Below, in pieces: positions 47,503-57,035 of a stretch of DNA of 64,000 nucleotides. The stretch's first letter is position 1; every line of letters begins with the position of its first letter. Source of the DNA: Myxococcales bacterium. Its GTDB lineage: Bacteria; Myxococcota_A; Polyangia; Polyangiales; Polyangiaceae. The notes under the pieces were generated by a model. That model ran no database searches. It was not told the origin of the DNA and was given only the letters and a program-made list of their open reading frames with translations. A program made the position numbers and the translations under genes. The stretch covers positions 101,218 through 165,217 of the forward strand of contig JANYHK010000027.1 of NCBI GenBank assembly GCA_025359105.1, read 5' to 3'.

Positions 47503-48429
47503 ATGCGAATCCTCACCTACAACGTCCGCTACTTCGGACATGCGACGCGCGGCCTGGCCAGCACCAAGCGCGCGATGCAGCGCATCGCGGAGGCCATCGC
47601 CGCGCTCGAGCCTCCATGCGACGTCGTCTGCTTGCAAGAGGTCGAGACCGAGTCGCTGCGCTCCACGCTCGCCCACCCTCACGATCGGCACGGGCAGACG
47701 CAGCTCGGACGCTTCGTCGAGATGCTCGATCGCGAGCTGGCCGCGCGAGGCGTCCGCGAGTCGTACGAGGCCTATTACTTTCCGGCCCACAAATACAAGG
47801 TGAGCAAGGCGTTGCCGTTCTACACGACGGGCCTCGCCGTGCTCGCGCGCGCGGGGCTGAGCGTCAACCACCACAACGCCGGCGAGCCGCACGACATCAC
47901 GCACCGGCATTTGCACCCGGTGAAGGGCCTCAAGCAGACGCGGATCTGCGCGCACGTTCGGGTGCGTACGGAGTCGGGCGAGAGCCTCGACGTGTTCAAC
48001 ACGCACCTCTCCTTGCCGTCGACGATGTCGCGTGAGTTCTGGGTCCGCGAGCGGCGCATGGGCTACGGCCCCAACCAGCTCGGCGAGGCACGGAACCTGC
48101 TGCGCTTCGTCGAGCAGGAGCGCAAGAGCGACGCGTTCCTCATCGTCGGCGACTTCAACGCGCTGCCCGGTTCACCGGTGTACCGCTACCTCGTCGGCGA
48201 GGGCCAGCTGACCGATCCCTTCGCGCGCGTGCACCGGATGAACGAGGAGGAGCTGCGCCACTGGCCCACGGCAGGCTTCATGCGCCTGCGGATGCACCTC
48301 GATCACGTCTTCGTCGGGCGAGGCGTGGAGTGGCTCGACTTCGACGGGAGCTCACCGTTCGGAGACAAAGGGAGCCCGTTTCACCTGCTGAGTGATCACG
48401 TGCCGCTGATCGGGAGATTCCGGGCCTGA
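47503..48429 (+). CDS. Endonuclease/exonuclease/phosphatase (EEP) family protein
   Basis: This 308-residue metal-dependent phosphoesterase of the DNase I-like fold starts at ATG 47503 (MRILTYNVRYF, the family opening). Catalytic signatures are CLQEVE (metal Glu), GDFNALPGSPVYRYL (Asp/Asn), LDHVFV and the final SDHVPLIGRF (catalytic His). The family includes nucleases and sphingomyelinase- or inositol-type phosphatases. There is no signal peptide, so a cytosolic role is likely. It follows the zinc-ribbon gene by 27 bp and may be in the cyclase operon. Confidence 0.9.
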   Translation: MRILTYNVRYFGHATRGLASTKRAMQRIAEAIAALEPPCDVVCLQEVETESLRSTLAHPHDRHGQTQLGRFVEMLDRELAARGVRESYEAYYFPAHKYKVSKALPFYTTGLAVLARAGLSVNHHNAGEPHDITHRHLHPVKGLKQTRICAHVRVRTESGESLDVFNTHLSLPSTMSREFWVRERRMGYGPNQLGEARNLLRFVEQERKSDAFLIVGDFNALPGSPVYRYLVGEGQLTDPFARVHRMNEEELRHWPTAGFMRLRMHLDHVFVGRGVEWLDFDGSSPFGDKGSPFHLLSDHVPLIGRFRA

Positions 48430-48550
48430 ATCCGCGTCGGCTTTCCCGCCGTAAACCTGCACGTGCCCGTACCCGAATCCGGGCCACCCCACCTACCGGC
48501 GACGTCGTACACGTGCACGTGCACGTTCACAGCGAGAAGTGAGAACGGGA

Positions 48551-49483
48551 TTAGCGCGTGGAGCGTACGTGCTCGATCAGCCGCCGTAGACCCTCCTCCA
48601 CGCCCACCACCGGCGAATACCCCAGCTCCGCGCGCGCGAGCGAGATGTCCGCGAGCGAGTCCTTGATGTCCCCCGCTCGCACCGGCCCGTGGGTCGGCGT
48701 GAGATCTCGGCCGACGATCCTCCCGAGCATCCCGAGCAGCTCGAGCAGCGTCGTGCGCTGCCCGCAGCCGACGTTGTAGGCGCGTCCGCTGACGCCCGGC
48801 GTGGTGGCCGCGCGGAGGTTCGCATCCACCACGTTGCCCACGTACACGAAGTCGCGCGACTGCGAGCCGTCGCCGAAGACCATCGGCGTCTGCCCCTCGA
48901 GCGCGCGCGACACGAAGACGCTGATGACGCCGGAGTACGGCGACCGCGGGTCCTGGCGAGGGCCGAACACGTTGAAGTAGCGGAGCGAGACCGTCTCCAC
49001 GCCGTAGAGCTTCGCCCAGGTCTGCAGGTACATCTCGCCGGTGATCTTCTCGACGCCGTACGGCGAGATCGGCAGCGGGCGCATCGACTCCTTCTTGGGG
49101 AGCTCCGGGTCCTCGCCGTACACCGCAGCCGAGCACGCGAAGACGACGCGCTTCACGGCGTTCTTCTTCGCCGCGAGCAGCACGTTGAGCGTGCCCTGGA
49201 TGTTCACGTCGTGCGTCTCCTGCGGGTGCTCGACGGAATACGGCACGCTGACGACGGCCGCCTCGTGGAAGACGACGTCGCAGCCCGCCATGCGGTAGTC
49301 GAGCTGCGGCGCGTCGCGGACGTCGGCGTCGACCACCTCGACCTTGTCCTCGAGCGTGGCGAGGTTCTCGCGGCGGCCGCTGGAGAAGTTGTCGTAGACG
49401 ACGACTTGGTGTCCCTCGCGGACAAGGCGTTCGGCAATGTGCGATCCGATGAACCCGGCGCCGCCGGTGACGAGAGCCTTCAT
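48551..49483 (-). CDS. NAD-dependent sugar-nucleotide epimerase (GalE/WbpP-like)
   Basis: This 310-residue extended short-chain dehydrogenase has a Rossmann motif TGGAGFIGSH at residue 7, the catalytic pair SPYGVEK (YxxxK) and the upstream Ser/Ala position in FACSAAVYGED. Conserved blocks are LRYFNVFGPRQDP and GDGSQSRDFVYVGNVVDA. It best resembles UDP-GlcNAc/UDP-galactose 4-epimerases such as WbpP. Such enzymes supply sugars for surface polysaccharide. There are no glycosyltransferase genes next to it, so the pathway is open. Convergent with the EEP gene. Confidence 0.9.
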   Translation of the reverse strand: MKALVTGGAGFIGSHIAERLVREGHQVVVYDNFSSGRRENLATLEDKVEVVDADVRDAPQLDYRMAGCDVVFHEAAVVSVPYSVEHPQETHDVNIQGTLNVLLAAKKNAVKRVVFACSAAVYGEDPELPKKESMRPLPISPYGVEKITGEMYLQTWAKLYGVETVSLRYFNVFGPRQDPRSPYSGVISVFVSRALEGQTPMVFGDGSQSRDFVYVGNVVDANLRAATTPGVSGRAYNVGCGQRTTLLELLGMLGRIVGRDLTPTHGPVRAGDIKDSLADISLARAELGYSPVVGVEEGLRRLIEHVRSTR

Positions 49484-49510
49484 GGCACGCCAGTCTACAC
49501 GGCCGCAGCC

Positions 49511-52500
49511 TCACGCTTCGACGTGAAAGTCCCGTTCTTCCATCGCGCGGGCGTAGGCGGGGCTCTTCTTGAAGGCCTCGAGCGCGTGCTGCGCGCGCGA
49601 GCGGAGGAGCGGCCGCGGATCGTCGAGGAGGCGCACGAGCGCCGCGATGACGCGCTCGTCCTTCGGCGGATCGCTGGCGATGACCTGCCGCACGTGGTGG
49701 TTACGGCTCGCGAGCCCCTCGATGAGGCAGGCCGTGGCCTCGGGCGCCGCGAAGCTGCCGAGCGCGCGCGCGAACCAGCGGAGGTGGTAGGGCGGATCGT
49801 CGAAGTCGTAGGTCGAGGTCACCGGCTCGTCGTAGAGCCCACGCATGGCGGCCGCGAGGACCGTTACGCTCTCGGGGTTGCCGAGCTTGGCGAGGCGAAG
49901 GGCCGCGTTGTAGCGGAAGACGCCCCATGGATCGCCGACCGCTTCGTGGAGCGCCGCCAGGCCGCCGAGGCGCTCGCGCGCATCGAGGCCGAACGAAAAA
50001 TACAACCGCGCGTCGGGCGCCTCGACGCCTTGCCGCGCAAGCGCCTTCGTCGCGGCGATCCGCACGCCGTGGTCGTCGGTCGTCAAGAACTGGCGCACCG
50101 TGACGACGTCGGGGCTCGGCCCGCCGAGCTCGCCGAAGCAGCGCCACGCCCAGATGTGCTGGCGCGACGTATCGGCCTTGCGATTGCCAGGCTCACGCAG
50201 GGCATGGCCGAAGGCGTCGGCGAACGGCGCGCGCTCGGCGCCGAGCTTCGCGAGCGCGGCGGCCTTAACCGCCTCGGCGGCCGGATCGAGCGCGCTCAGC
50301 CGCGCGACGCGCTCCCGCGCCCCGTCGTGCGCCTCCGGTTCCCGCGCGCAGATCTCGCCGTATGCCCAGATCTCCTCTGCGCTCGCGGGCTCGCTCGTCC
50401 GGTCGAGCCGCTGCGCGAGCGCGGAAGCGGCCTCGAGCGCGCCGAGAGCCCCCAGCGCGCCGGCGGCCAGGGGATGTACCTCGTCGTATTCCTTGTTCGT
50501 CTGCGCCAGGACCTTGAGGAGCGCGGGCGCGGCGCCGCGGTCGCCGAGCGAGCCGAGCGCGAGGACGAGCTCCTGCACGAGATCGCCGCGCTCGATGCCG
50601 GTCTTCCAGTCGACGAGCGGGTTGCGGGCAAGGATGGCGAGCAGCTTAGGCACCGCGCCGCGCGCGCCGTGCGTTCGCAGGGCGTGGACGACGGCCGTGT
50701 CGAAGTGGTGGTAGCGATCCGCCTTGCCGTCGAGCAGCGCGAGGAGGTGCGGCACCGCGCGCGGATCCTTCAGCGCAGCGAGCATCTCGACCGCCTTGCG
50801 ATCGCCGCGGCGCGCGCGACCGACGAGGATCGGTACGATCCGTGAGCTCCCGAGCTCGGCGAGCGCCAGCAGCGCCTCTTCGCGCTCGTGCTCGAGGATG
50901 AGGTTGTCGTGCGCGTGCCCGTCGCCGTCGATGTAGTCGACGATGGCGAGGGTCTCCCTCATCTCCTCTTCGCCGCGCATCGCGCGGAGCACCTCGTCGT
51001 GCGCGCTCGCATCGTCGAGCTTCTCCCAGGCGAGGTCCTCGAGCCCGACGCCCGCGTCGATGGCGCGCACCGCCGCGACGCGGGACGCCTTCGCCCGCGT
51101 CTGCGCAGAGCGGCCGCCGCCGTCCTTCTCGCGCTCGCGCTGCTCGCGGCGGTTGGGGTCGAGATCGAGCGCGAGGAACTCCGCCTTGAGCTTCTTGACG
51201 TTGCGGATCGTCCCCAGCGTCTTGCGCCCGTCCTGCAGCTCGCTCGCGAGCTTCGCCGCGTCGCGCACCAGGCGTGAGGGGCTCTCCGCGCAGGCGGCCA
51301 CCATCTCGGCGAGGCGCGCTGCGTCGTCGAAGAAGAAGCAGCGGAAGAGGATGTACACCGCAGTCGGCACCTCGAGGGGCGCGCGGGCGAGCCAGCCCTT
51401 CCAGCTCTGCTCGGTGACCGGCTCGTTCGCCGAGTCGACGAACACGCGCGGCATGTCGTCCACCGTCACGGTGCCGGTGTTGCGGAGGAGGTAGTTGATC
51501 CAGAGCGAGCGGAAGAACAAGAAGCGCGGGAGGATCGCCTGGCTCTTGTACCGGAAGGCCTCGCCCGCATCGGGCACCGCACGCGCCTCGAGCTCGGCGA
51601 AGTGCGGCGTCACCGCGACGTTGCGCTTCAGCCGCCCGTACGCGCGCGCGAACGCCCGCGCCGACACGATGCCACGCGCCCGCGCATCGCAGAGCGCCGA
51701 CAGGTACGCGAACGTGCTCGCGTCGGGGGTGATGGGATCGCAGAGCGAGTGCTCCTCGTGGCTGTAGAGGTAGATTTGCCCCTGCCCGCGCGCGTCCGAG
51801 TGCAGATCGTCGAAGAGCCCGAAGTGCCACGTGTCGCCGTTGGGCGCCGATCCCACCCCGACGACGCCGGCGAGCGGCTGCACGAGCGAGAGGCCAGCGT
51901 AGCTCTTCTGATCCTTGAGAATCATCGCCTCGAAGAGGTTCTTCGACTTCGGCGGGAGACGCGGCGAGTTGAAGCCAGCGATGAGCTCGAAGAGGCGCGG
52001 CTCCTTGGCGGCGGCGGTCAGGCGCACGAGCAGGGCGAGATCCTCGGGCGGGGGGCGGCCCCAGACCTCCTCGAGATCGTCCAGCGCGGCGACGCGTGGC
52101 AGGCGCTTCGGCAGGCCGTGGTAGGTCCGCAGGTACTCTTCCAGGCCCTGGCGCAGGTACGCGCTCGGACGCGCGCCAACGAAGAGGCGATCGTCGCGCC
52201 ACTCCAAGAGCGGAACGCCGTCCACCGTCGTCTCGCGACCGCGCTTGTCGTAGTACCGGACCTGCTCGTCCTCCGCCTCGTGGTCGAGGACCATGCGCGC
52301 CACCGACCGCGCCTCGACCGGGAAGTGCTCCACCGAGGCGCTCCTGGCGCGGTAGAACGACTCGCGGCCGACGTGCTGGCCGTGCGAGAAGGTGCCGACG
52401 CGGCTCACCGTGCCATCGGGGTGGAACCGCGAGAAGTCGCCGTGCAGGCGCCCCTCCTCGTCGAACGACGTCGCGCACGCGCGCGATCCGTCGGCGCGCC

Positions 52501-52639
52501 ACCAGATCCACGGGCCAACGTTCTTCCCGCGGACCTTGGCGCCGCGCTCCCACTGCTCCTCGTCCGGATTGAACCGGGCGTCGTCGGGGACGCCGGGCGG
52601 ACGGGCCCTGGTTCTGGGCGGTTGTGACCTCCTCGCCAT
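49511..52639 (-). CDS. Giant HEAT-repeat protein with MORN-like N-terminus
   Basis: This 1042-residue soluble protein has an N-terminal part with toxin-antitoxin-like or MORN-like strands (NVGPWIWWRADGSRACATSF, EEGRLHGDFSRFHPDGTVSR) and a long helical scaffold of HEAT/armadillo repeats in the second half (AVEMLAALKDPRAVPHLLAL, GDRGAAPALLKVLAQTNKEY, GIERGDLVQELVLALGSLGD). HEAT scaffolds bind partner proteins; in myxobacteria very large HEAT proteins are common and mostly of unknown role. The ATG at 52639 is part of GCCATGGC. It is 27 bp from the epimerase start and 197 bp from the next gene. Confidence 0.85.
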   Translation of the reverse strand: MARRSQPPRTRARPPGVPDDARFNPDEEQWERGAKVRGKNVGPWIWWRADGSRACATSFDEEGRLHGDFSRFHPDGTVSRVGTFSHGQHVGRESFYRARSASVEHFPVEARSVARMVLDHEAEDEQVRYYDKRGRETTVDGVPLLEWRDDRLFVGARPSAYLRQGLEEYLRTYHGLPKRLPRVAALDDLEEVWGRPPPEDLALLVRLTAAAKEPRLFELIAGFNSPRLPPKSKNLFEAMILKDQKSYAGLSLVQPLAGVVGVGSAPNGDTWHFGLFDDLHSDARGQGQIYLYSHEEHSLCDPITPDASTFAYLSALCDARARGIVSARAFARAYGRLKRNVAVTPHFAELEARAVPDAGEAFRYKSQAILPRFLFFRSLWINYLLRNTGTVTVDDMPRVFVDSANEPVTEQSWKGWLARAPLEVPTAVYILFRCFFFDDAARLAEMVAACAESPSRLVRDAAKLASELQDGRKTLGTIRNVKKLKAEFLALDLDPNRREQREREKDGGGRSAQTRAKASRVAAVRAIDAGVGLEDLAWEKLDDASAHDEVLRAMRGEEEMRETLAIVDYIDGDGHAHDNLILEHEREEALLALAELGSSRIVPILVGRARRGDRKAVEMLAALKDPRAVPHLLALLDGKADRYHHFDTAVVHALRTHGARGAVPKLLAILARNPLVDWKTGIERGDLVQELVLALGSLGDRGAAPALLKVLAQTNKEYDEVHPLAAGALGALGALEAASALAQRLDRTSEPASAEEIWAYGEICAREPEAHDGARERVARLSALDPAAEAVKAAALAKLGAERAPFADAFGHALREPGNRKADTSRQHIWAWRCFGELGGPSPDVVTVRQFLTTDDHGVRIAATKALARQGVEAPDARLYFSFGLDARERLGGLAALHEAVGDPWGVFRYNAALRLAKLGNPESVTVLAAAMRGLYDEPVTSTYDFDDPPYHLRWFARALGSFAAPEATACLIEGLASRNHHVRQVIASDPPKDERVIAALVRLLDDPRPLLRSRAQHALEAFKKSPAYARAMEERDFHVEA

Positions 52640-52836
52640 GGCTTCCCGTCACAAGCGTCGACGGAAGCGCGCACCTCGTCAACGGACGTAGCTTCGGGCG
52701 CGTCGATCGTCGTGGGTTGCCCGCCTACATGGCCAGCGCACACGAATCGCCGACGCTGTGCGTCACCGACCGCCGATCCAGGGTCGGCGTCGCAGCAAAC
52801 ACTCCCGTCTTCGCTCGTAATCCGCCGTGACTGCGC

Positions 52837-53634
52837 TCAGGTGAACCGCCCGGCTTGCCGGTACGGTCCGCCTTGCCCACGAAGGAGCCACTCGCCGAGG
52901 GCATGCACGAGCGTGTCGACGTGGATGTCCGCGGCCTCCGGCATCGCCGACTCGTGGCCGCGCACCTGGACCAGCTGCGCGCCGGTGCGAGGATCCCGGG
53001 CGAAGCGCTCGTCGTAGATCGCGCCAGGCGCGCGCTCGCGCAGGAGCGTGACCGTCTCGCGGAAGTTCTCGAAGCGCGTGAGCTTCATCCGAGGCCCCAG
53101 CGACAGGTACTGCGTCTCCTGCTCGCGCAGCATCCACGGTACGCCGCGCTCGCGCGGGAAGAGGTAGGCGACGTGATCGACCAGGTGCTCCCGCGAGCGT
53201 TGCAGCGTCGTGATCGTCGGCGCGGGGCGACCGGGGCTCGTGCGGACGACCTCGCGCTCGCGCGTGGTACGGACGACCTCGATGCGCCGCGCGACGATGG
53301 CGACGGCGCCGATGGACTCCCACGGGAAGAAGTCCCCTTCGCCGTCATTCGCCCAGAGCGCCGCCTCGTCGGCGACGAACCGATGCACCTTCACCATGTG
53401 CGTGCCGGCCACGACGTCCGCCAGATCGAACAGGATCGCGCCGTGCCCCCGGCCGCGGAGCCTCCGCAGCGCGTCCACGGCTGCCGCGTGATCGGTGGTC
53501 TGAAGCACGACGCGCGGGAGCAGACCGCTCAGCCAGACGCGGACGTCGTAAGGCGCGACGCCGAGGATCGGCGCGAGGGCAGGCGCCTCGACGTCCGGCG
53601 CCCCCTTGAGCTCACAGAGCGCGACGCCATGCAC
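52837..53634 (-). CDS. Protein of unknown function, co-transcribed with peroxiredoxin
   Basis: This 265-residue soluble protein begins 4 bp after the peroxiredoxin stop. The first about 80 residues resemble a small alpha/beta domain like ribosomal L7/L12 C-terminus (PALAPILGVAPYDVRVWLSG, AAVDALRRLRGRGHGAILFD), a module that recurs in uncharacterised Polyangia proteins. The remainder (ALWANDGEGDFFPWESIGAV, HVAYLFPRERGVPWMLREQE) has no known counterpart. There is no signal peptide or metal motif. The operon with the peroxiredoxin suggests a link to oxidative stress, not more. Confidence 0.65.
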   Translation of the reverse strand: MHGVALCELKGAPDVEAPALAPILGVAPYDVRVWLSGLLPRVVLQTTDHAAAVDALRRLRGRGHGAILFDLADVVAGTHMVKVHRFVADEAALWANDGEGDFFPWESIGAVAIVARRIEVVRTTREREVVRTSPGRPAPTITTLQRSREHLVDHVAYLFPRERGVPWMLREQETQYLSLGPRMKLTRFENFRETVTLLRERAPGAIYDERFARDPRTGAQLVQVRGHESAMPEAADIHVDTLVHALGEWLLRGQGGPYRQAGRFT

Positions 53635-53638
53635 CCGT

Positions 53639-54277
53639 TCACTTGTTCGGCTGCGGCGTCATCCGGAGGTACGGCTTGACGACGGTGAAGCCCTTGGGGA
53701 ACTTCGCCTTCAAGACCTCGGGATCCTGCAGCGACGGGACGATCACGCAGTCCTGGCCGTCTTTCCAGTCGGCGGGGGTCGCGACCGAGTAGTTGTCGGT
53801 GAGCTGCAGCGAGTCGATCGTGCGGAGGAGCTCGTCGAAGTTGCGGCCGGTGCTGGCGGGGTACGTCAGCATGAGGCGGATCTTCTTGTTGCCGTCGATG
53901 ACGAAGACCGAGCGCACGGTGAGCGTGTCGTTCGCCTCGGGGTGGATCATGTCGTAGAGCTTCGAGACCCTCCGATCGGCGTCGCCGAGGATCGGGAAGT
54001 TCATCTTCGTGCTCTGGGTCTCCTCGATGTCGCCGATCCACTTCTTGTGGGACTGGACGTCGTCCACCGAGAGCGCGATGACCTTGCAGTTCCGCTTCTC
54101 GAACTCGCCCTTGAGCTTGGAGACGCGCCCGAGCTCCGTCGTGCACACCGGCGTGAAGTCCTTGGGGTGCGAGAAGAGCACTGCCCACTTGCCGCCGAGC
54201 CATTCGTGGAACTTGATGGTGCCTTCGGTCGACTCCTGCGTGAAGTCCGGGGCGATGGAACCGAGGTGAAGCGTCAT
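53639..54277 (-). CDS. 1-Cys peroxiredoxin (Prx6 type)
   Basis: This 212-residue thiol peroxidase reduces hydrogen peroxide and organic peroxides. The peroxidatic cysteine is C45 in HPKDFTPVCTTELG, with the active-site Arg in the Prx6 motif (TGRNFDELLRTIDSL). The C-terminal arm (DGQDCVIVPSLQDPE, KPYLRMTPQPN) is the Prx6 dimerisation extension. The second resolving Cys of typical 2-Cys enzymes is absent. Start ATG 54277 follows AGGAG with an 8-nt spacer. It is the promoter-proximal gene of a two-gene operon with the unknown gene at 52837. Confidence 0.94.
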   Translation of the reverse strand: MTLHLGSIAPDFTQESTEGTIKFHEWLGGKWAVLFSHPKDFTPVCTTELGRVSKLKGEFEKRNCKVIALSVDDVQSHKKWIGDIEETQSTKMNFPILGDADRRVSKLYDMIHPEANDTLTVRSVFVIDGNKKIRLMLTYPASTGRNFDELLRTIDSLQLTDNYSVATPADWKDGQDCVIVPSLQDPEVLKAKFPKGFTVVKPYLRMTPQPNK

Positions 54278-54353
54278 GATACGTGCTCCTTTTTCGAAAA
54301 TTGGGGATCCCACGCTAACGCCCATTTCCACGGCATGTCCAGGGTCAATGGCG

Positions 54354-55610
54354 TCAGGGGAGCGTCACCTCGACCGTGGCGATTTCCAGGATCGGGACCT
54401 CGCCGGCGCGGGCGCCGAGGCCCAGGGCTTCGAGCGCTTCCTCGGTCACGGCGCGCGCGCGGAGGTGCACGCGGGCGCGGACCAACGGTGAGCGCGACGC
54501 GGGGGGCGGGACATGGACCGAGCGCGAGCCGCCCGGCTCGATCGCGCGCGTCTCGACGGCGTCCGCGTCGGTGAGGAGAGGAACGGTGGCGCCGCCTCGT
54601 GTCGCGCGCGCGCCGAGCTCGAGGACGCCAAGCGCGCTCGCGACTGCGCCACCGTCGGCATCACTGGGGCCCGAAAAGTCCACGTCGATCCACACGCGAC
54701 GGAGAAAGGACGCGCCGGTCGGGATCGCGTGGCCCGCGAGGTCCGCGCGCAGCACGATGTCGATGCCGTCGCCGTCCCTGCCGGTGTGCGCGTGCGCGTC
54801 GAGCGTGAGCGCGGACGCGAGGAGCTTGCGCGAGCGTTCGGCGGCGCGCGCGGCCTCCTCCGCGGGCGCGCCCCACGGCGGGTCGAGGCCAACGAAGCCG
54901 TGGTCGACGCGCCGGCGCACGATGTCCACGCCGGCCGCGATGGGGCCGGGGTCGACCTCGGGCATGTGACAGGAGGCGCAGCCAAGCCCGACGCGCGCGG
55001 CGGGCGATGCGCGGTGCTCGGTGAGCGTCGGCTCGGCGAAGAGGCCGGGACCCGTGACCTCGTGGCAGGTGCCGCAGAGCACCGGCGAGGTGAGGAGATC
55101 GTACGCGCGCGAGCCGTGCGCAGGTGTCGCGCGCGGATCGGCGAAGGGGCCGCTCACCGGAGCGTTCGTGTCGACGACGAGCCGTCCGTCGCGCTCCGCG
55201 GTGTTGCCGACGGCCGAGTGGCAGGCGACGCAGCCGATCCCGTCGTCCCCACCATGGCGGGGCGCGTGGCACGCGACGCACCGGGCACGCGCTTCGTCCC
55301 CCCACGCCGCCGCCACACGCGGCAGCATCGCGGCGAACACCGGCGAGGCCGCGCTCGACGCGTGCCGCGACGTGCTCCACGCCTCGCGCTGCGTCTCGTG
55401 GCAACTGCCACACGCCGCCGCGCGCGTATCCCCGGCGATCCCCTGCCCCTTCTCCGCGCACCCGCCGACCGCCACCATCACCGCGACCACCGCGACCCCG
55501 ACCCCGACCCCGACCCCGACCCGGACGCCGACGCCGACTCCGACTCCGACGCCGACTCCGACGCCGACTCCGACGCCGACTCCGACGCCGACTCCGACTC
55601 CGCCCCTCAT
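54354..55610 (-). CDS. Pentaheme c-type cytochrome lipoprotein with repeat-derived signal peptide
   Basis: This 418-residue exported protein is translationally coupled (ATGA at 55607-55610) to the barrel gene upstream. The signal peptide is unusual: after MRGG its hydrophobic core is about 16 Val-Gly steps with one Arg, encoded by a hexanucleotide array, followed by AVVAVMVAVGGC (lipobox, near residue 50). The mature part has five CXXCH haem motifs (CGSCHE, CVACHA, CVACHS, CGTCHE, CASCHM), as in multiheme cytochromes of the c554/NapC-NrfH-associated type, then a beta-rich domain (LAGHAIPTGASFLRRVWIDV). Its role is electron transfer at the envelope; the partner is unknown. Confidence 0.84.
   Translation of the reverse strand: MRGGVGVGVGVGVGVGVGVGVGVGVGVGVRVGVGVGVGVAVVAVMVAVGGCAEKGQGIAGDTRAAACGSCHETQREAWSTSRHASSAASPVFAAMLPRVAAAWGDEARARCVACHAPRHGGDDGIGCVACHSAVGNTAERDGRLVVDTNAPVSGPFADPRATPAHGSRAYDLLTSPVLCGTCHEVTGPGLFAEPTLTEHRASPAARVGLGCASCHMPEVDPGPIAAGVDIVRRRVDHGFVGLDPPWGAPAEEAARAAERSRKLLASALTLDAHAHTGRDGDGIDIVLRADLAGHAIPTGASFLRRVWIDVDFSGPSDADGGAVASALGVLELGARATRGGATVPLLTDADAVETRAIEPGGSRSVHVPPPASRSPLVRARVHLRARAVTEEALEALGLGARAGEVPILEIATVEVTLP
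55492..55602. repeat. Hexanucleotide array B (CGACNC)n in the cytochrome signal peptide
   Basis: About 18 units of a 6-bp pattern (CCGACC, CCGACG, CCGACT variants on the plus strand). The array starts 8 bp from the cytochrome start codon and encodes alternating Val and Gly. It is inverted relative to array C, about 1 kb away. Confidence 0.92.
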
Positions 55611-56215
55611 CGCCCGAGATGAATCTGCAGCCCCGTCGTCGGTTGCAGCACCGCGATCGGCCGCTCGCTCCCCCCGACCGAGCCCGTCCACCCCTTCCCC
55701 GTCCGATCGTGCGCGAGGTAGCCGATCGCCTGCGCGTCCAGGAACCACGACACGCGCTCGGCGAGCGCGATCTCGACGCCCGCGCCGCCGTGCACCCCGA
55801 ACAGGATGTCGTCCGCGCGCGGCGCGCCCGCGTGCTCCGGCTCCACGAAGCTGAACACCGTGCACGCGCCCGCGAGCACACGGAGGCGTACGCTGCGCGA
55901 GAGCGCGAACGGCACGTAGAGGTTGAACCCGATCGGGTGATCGTGACGGAAACCGCCCGGCGAATCGACGATGAGGTGCTCGGCGAGCAGCTCCACCCCG
56001 AACCTCCCTGGCGCCATCTCCCACCGCACGCGACCGCCGACCCCCCCGGCCGTGTACGCGCCGGCCCAGCCGACTCCGTAGCCCGACAGCGCGAACGGCC
56101 GTTCGAACGCGCCTCTTCGTGTCGCATCGTCGCTCGTCGCGTCAGCCGCGCGCGCGGGGGTCGAAACTCCAAGCGTCGCGGCGAGCGCCACGAGCCCCAT
56201 AAGCCCGATTCGCAT
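55607..56215 (-). CDS. Probable outer-membrane beta-barrel protein
   Basis: This 202-residue protein has a signal peptide (MRIGLMGLVALAATLGVSTP, cleaved after ARA). The mature part looks like an eight-strand barrel: GYGVGWAGAYTAGGVGGRVRW, GFNLYVPFALSRSVRLRVLA, GVHGGAGVEIALAERVSWFL, with terminal VLQPTTGLQIHLGR (first phrase shortened: GYGVGWAGAYTAGG). Its stop overlaps the cytochrome start by ATGA, so it may assist the multiheme cytochrome in or at the outer membrane. No family is recognised. It lies between two inverted hexanucleotide arrays. Confidence 0.68.
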   Translation of the reverse strand: MRIGLMGLVALAATLGVSTPARAADATSDDATRRGAFERPFALSGYGVGWAGAYTAGGVGGRVRWEMAPGRFGVELLAEHLIVDSPGGFRHDHPIGFNLYVPFALSRSVRLRVLAGACTVFSFVEPEHAGAPRADDILFGVHGGAGVEIALAERVSWFLDAQAIGYLAHDRTGKGWTGSVGGSERPIAVLQPTTGLQIHLGR

Positions 56216-56291
56216 CGAGTCCTCCTCTGATCGTTGTGCACGTGCGTGGAGCGAGGCCGCGCGCGTTATGACAGCGGCGAGCGCGATCGCC

Positions 56292-57031
<740 letters not shown>

Positions 57032-57035
<4 letters not shown>

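Noticed and set aside
48496..48530. ACGTGCACGTGCACGT repeat between the EEP gene and the epimerase
   Set aside because: It is a short dinucleotide-like palindrome between two convergent genes with no terminator features or further copies.
52638..52691. A 17-codon basic peptide (MASRHKRRRKRAPRQRT) divergent from the HEAT gene
   Set aside because: The ATG is the reverse side of the HEAT start codon (GCCATGGC) and there is no separate ribosome-binding site; probably chance.
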